A stretch of DNA of 6,903 nt from Christensenella sp. UBA7584 (lineage in GTDB: Bacteria; Bacillota; Clostridia; Christensenellales; UBA1242), in the NCBI GenBank assembly GCA_002477805.1, contig DLKQ01000041.1:9772-16674 (forward strand). Direction: 5' to 3'. Each line of letters starts with the position of its first letter. Positions within the stretch are counted from its first letter, which is position 1. Positions 6,619-6,903 of the stretch are shown one piece after another. A program made the position numbers and the translations under genes. The notes beneath the pieces were generated by a model. That model did no database searches and had not been told where the DNA came from. It saw only the letters and a list, made by a program, of their open reading frames with translations.

Positions 6619-6903
6619 AGCATATTAATGAAAGTGAATTTGAGCAGATTATAAAAGGCGAAAAGCCTGTAATTGTTGATTTTTTTGCAACTTGGTGTGG
6701 GCCTTGTAAAATGCTTGGACCAATTTTGGAAGAGGTTGCAGATGAAAATGATTCTGTAGAAATAGTAAAAGTTGATATTGATGAAAATATGGCTCTTGCT
6801 CAAAGATTTGGACTTATGAGTGTGCCAACTCTTATTATTTTTAAAAATGGTCAAGAAGTCGCACGAGAAATAGGCTTCAAACAAAAAGATGAAATTCTTG
6901 AAT
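6609..6903 (+). CDS. trxA: Thioredoxin (3' end beyond window)
   Basis: This small cytoplasmic thiol-disulfide oxidoreductase reduces disulfides in proteins such as ribonucleotide reductase and peroxiredoxins and is itself recycled by thioredoxin reductase. Ninety-eight codons are visible, starting MELKHINESEFEQII. The active site is WCGPC (Trp29, Cys30, Cys33), preceded by the buried Asp24 in VDFFATWC. The cis-proline is Pro73 in MSVPT, followed by the TLIIFKNGQ strand and Gly81. Family length is about 103-110 residues, so only the last few residues are cut off by the window edge. The gene starts with GTG and overlaps hisS by 10 bases in another frame, which implies translational coupling. 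It has no signal peptide or membrane segment, so it is a cytoplasmic thioredoxin rather than an exported TlpA/ResA type. The symbol is the general one; a genome may hold several paralogues. Confidence 0.93.
   Translation, partial: MELKHINESEFEQIIKGEKPVIVDFFATWCGPCKMLGPILEEVADENDSVEIVKVDIDENMALAQRFGLMSVPTLIIFKNGQEVAREIGFKQKDEILE

Noticed and set aside
6615..6884. Open frame of 89 codons on the - strand at the right edge
   Set aside because: The + strand here encodes an unmistakable thioredoxin with WCGPC and the cis-Pro motif, so the reverse frame is an antisense shadow.
1..6903. Possible defence system, mobile element, CRISPR array or novel RNA
   Set aside because: Almost every base belongs to recognised housekeeping genes; I saw no repeat-spacer pattern, inverted terminal repeats, transposase or recombinase motifs, or structured non-coding gap.

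Overview
The window is a tightly packed, one-strand stretch of housekeeping genes from a low-GC bacterium (roughly one third G+C by eye). It most likely belongs to the Bacillota (Clostridia-like). The reasons are the neighbouring topA, trmFO, hslV and hslU genes in that order, a folate-type TrmFO, strong AGGAGG-type ribosome binding sites, frequent TTG/GTG starts, and a HisRS with the cysteine-rich insert that I recall from clostridial enzymes. TGG is used for Trp and the genes read cleanly with the standard bacterial code. I cannot name a genus; an uncultured gut or anaerobic Clostridia lineage is a guess.

Layout, all on the + strand: bases 2-34 are the last codons of an upstream gene, possibly dprA. 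Bases 35-88 are the only real intergenic region and carry a perfect TATAAT and the topA leader. They are followed by topA (89-2206, TTG start), trmFO (2208-3494, TTG start), hslV (3482-4021, 13-nt overlap with trmFO), hslU (4021-5331, 1-nt overlap with hslV), hisS (5359-6618) and a thioredoxin gene (from 6609, GTG start, 10-nt overlap with hisS) that runs off the right edge. No gap exceeds 54 bases, and I see no tRNA/rRNA, mobile element, CRISPR array, long repeat or intrinsic terminator.

The genes cover DNA supercoil relaxation (TopA), tRNA T-loop m5U54 methylation (TrmFO), ATP-dependent proteolysis (HslV peptidase plus HslU unfoldase), histidine tRNA charging (HisRS) and thiol-disulfide exchange (thioredoxin). 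Spacing suggests one transcript with translational coupling at several junctions. Compared with the Bacillus order topA-trmFO-xerC-hslV-hslU-codY, xerC is missing between trmFO and hslV, and hisS-trxA sits where codY would be.

I looked for an undescribed system and did not find one. The points worth a second look are modest: a divergent first TOPRIM motif in TopA, an eight-cysteine insert in HisRS, an altered motif 2 in HisRS, a six-residue leader before the catalytic Thr of HslV, and the altered operon composition.
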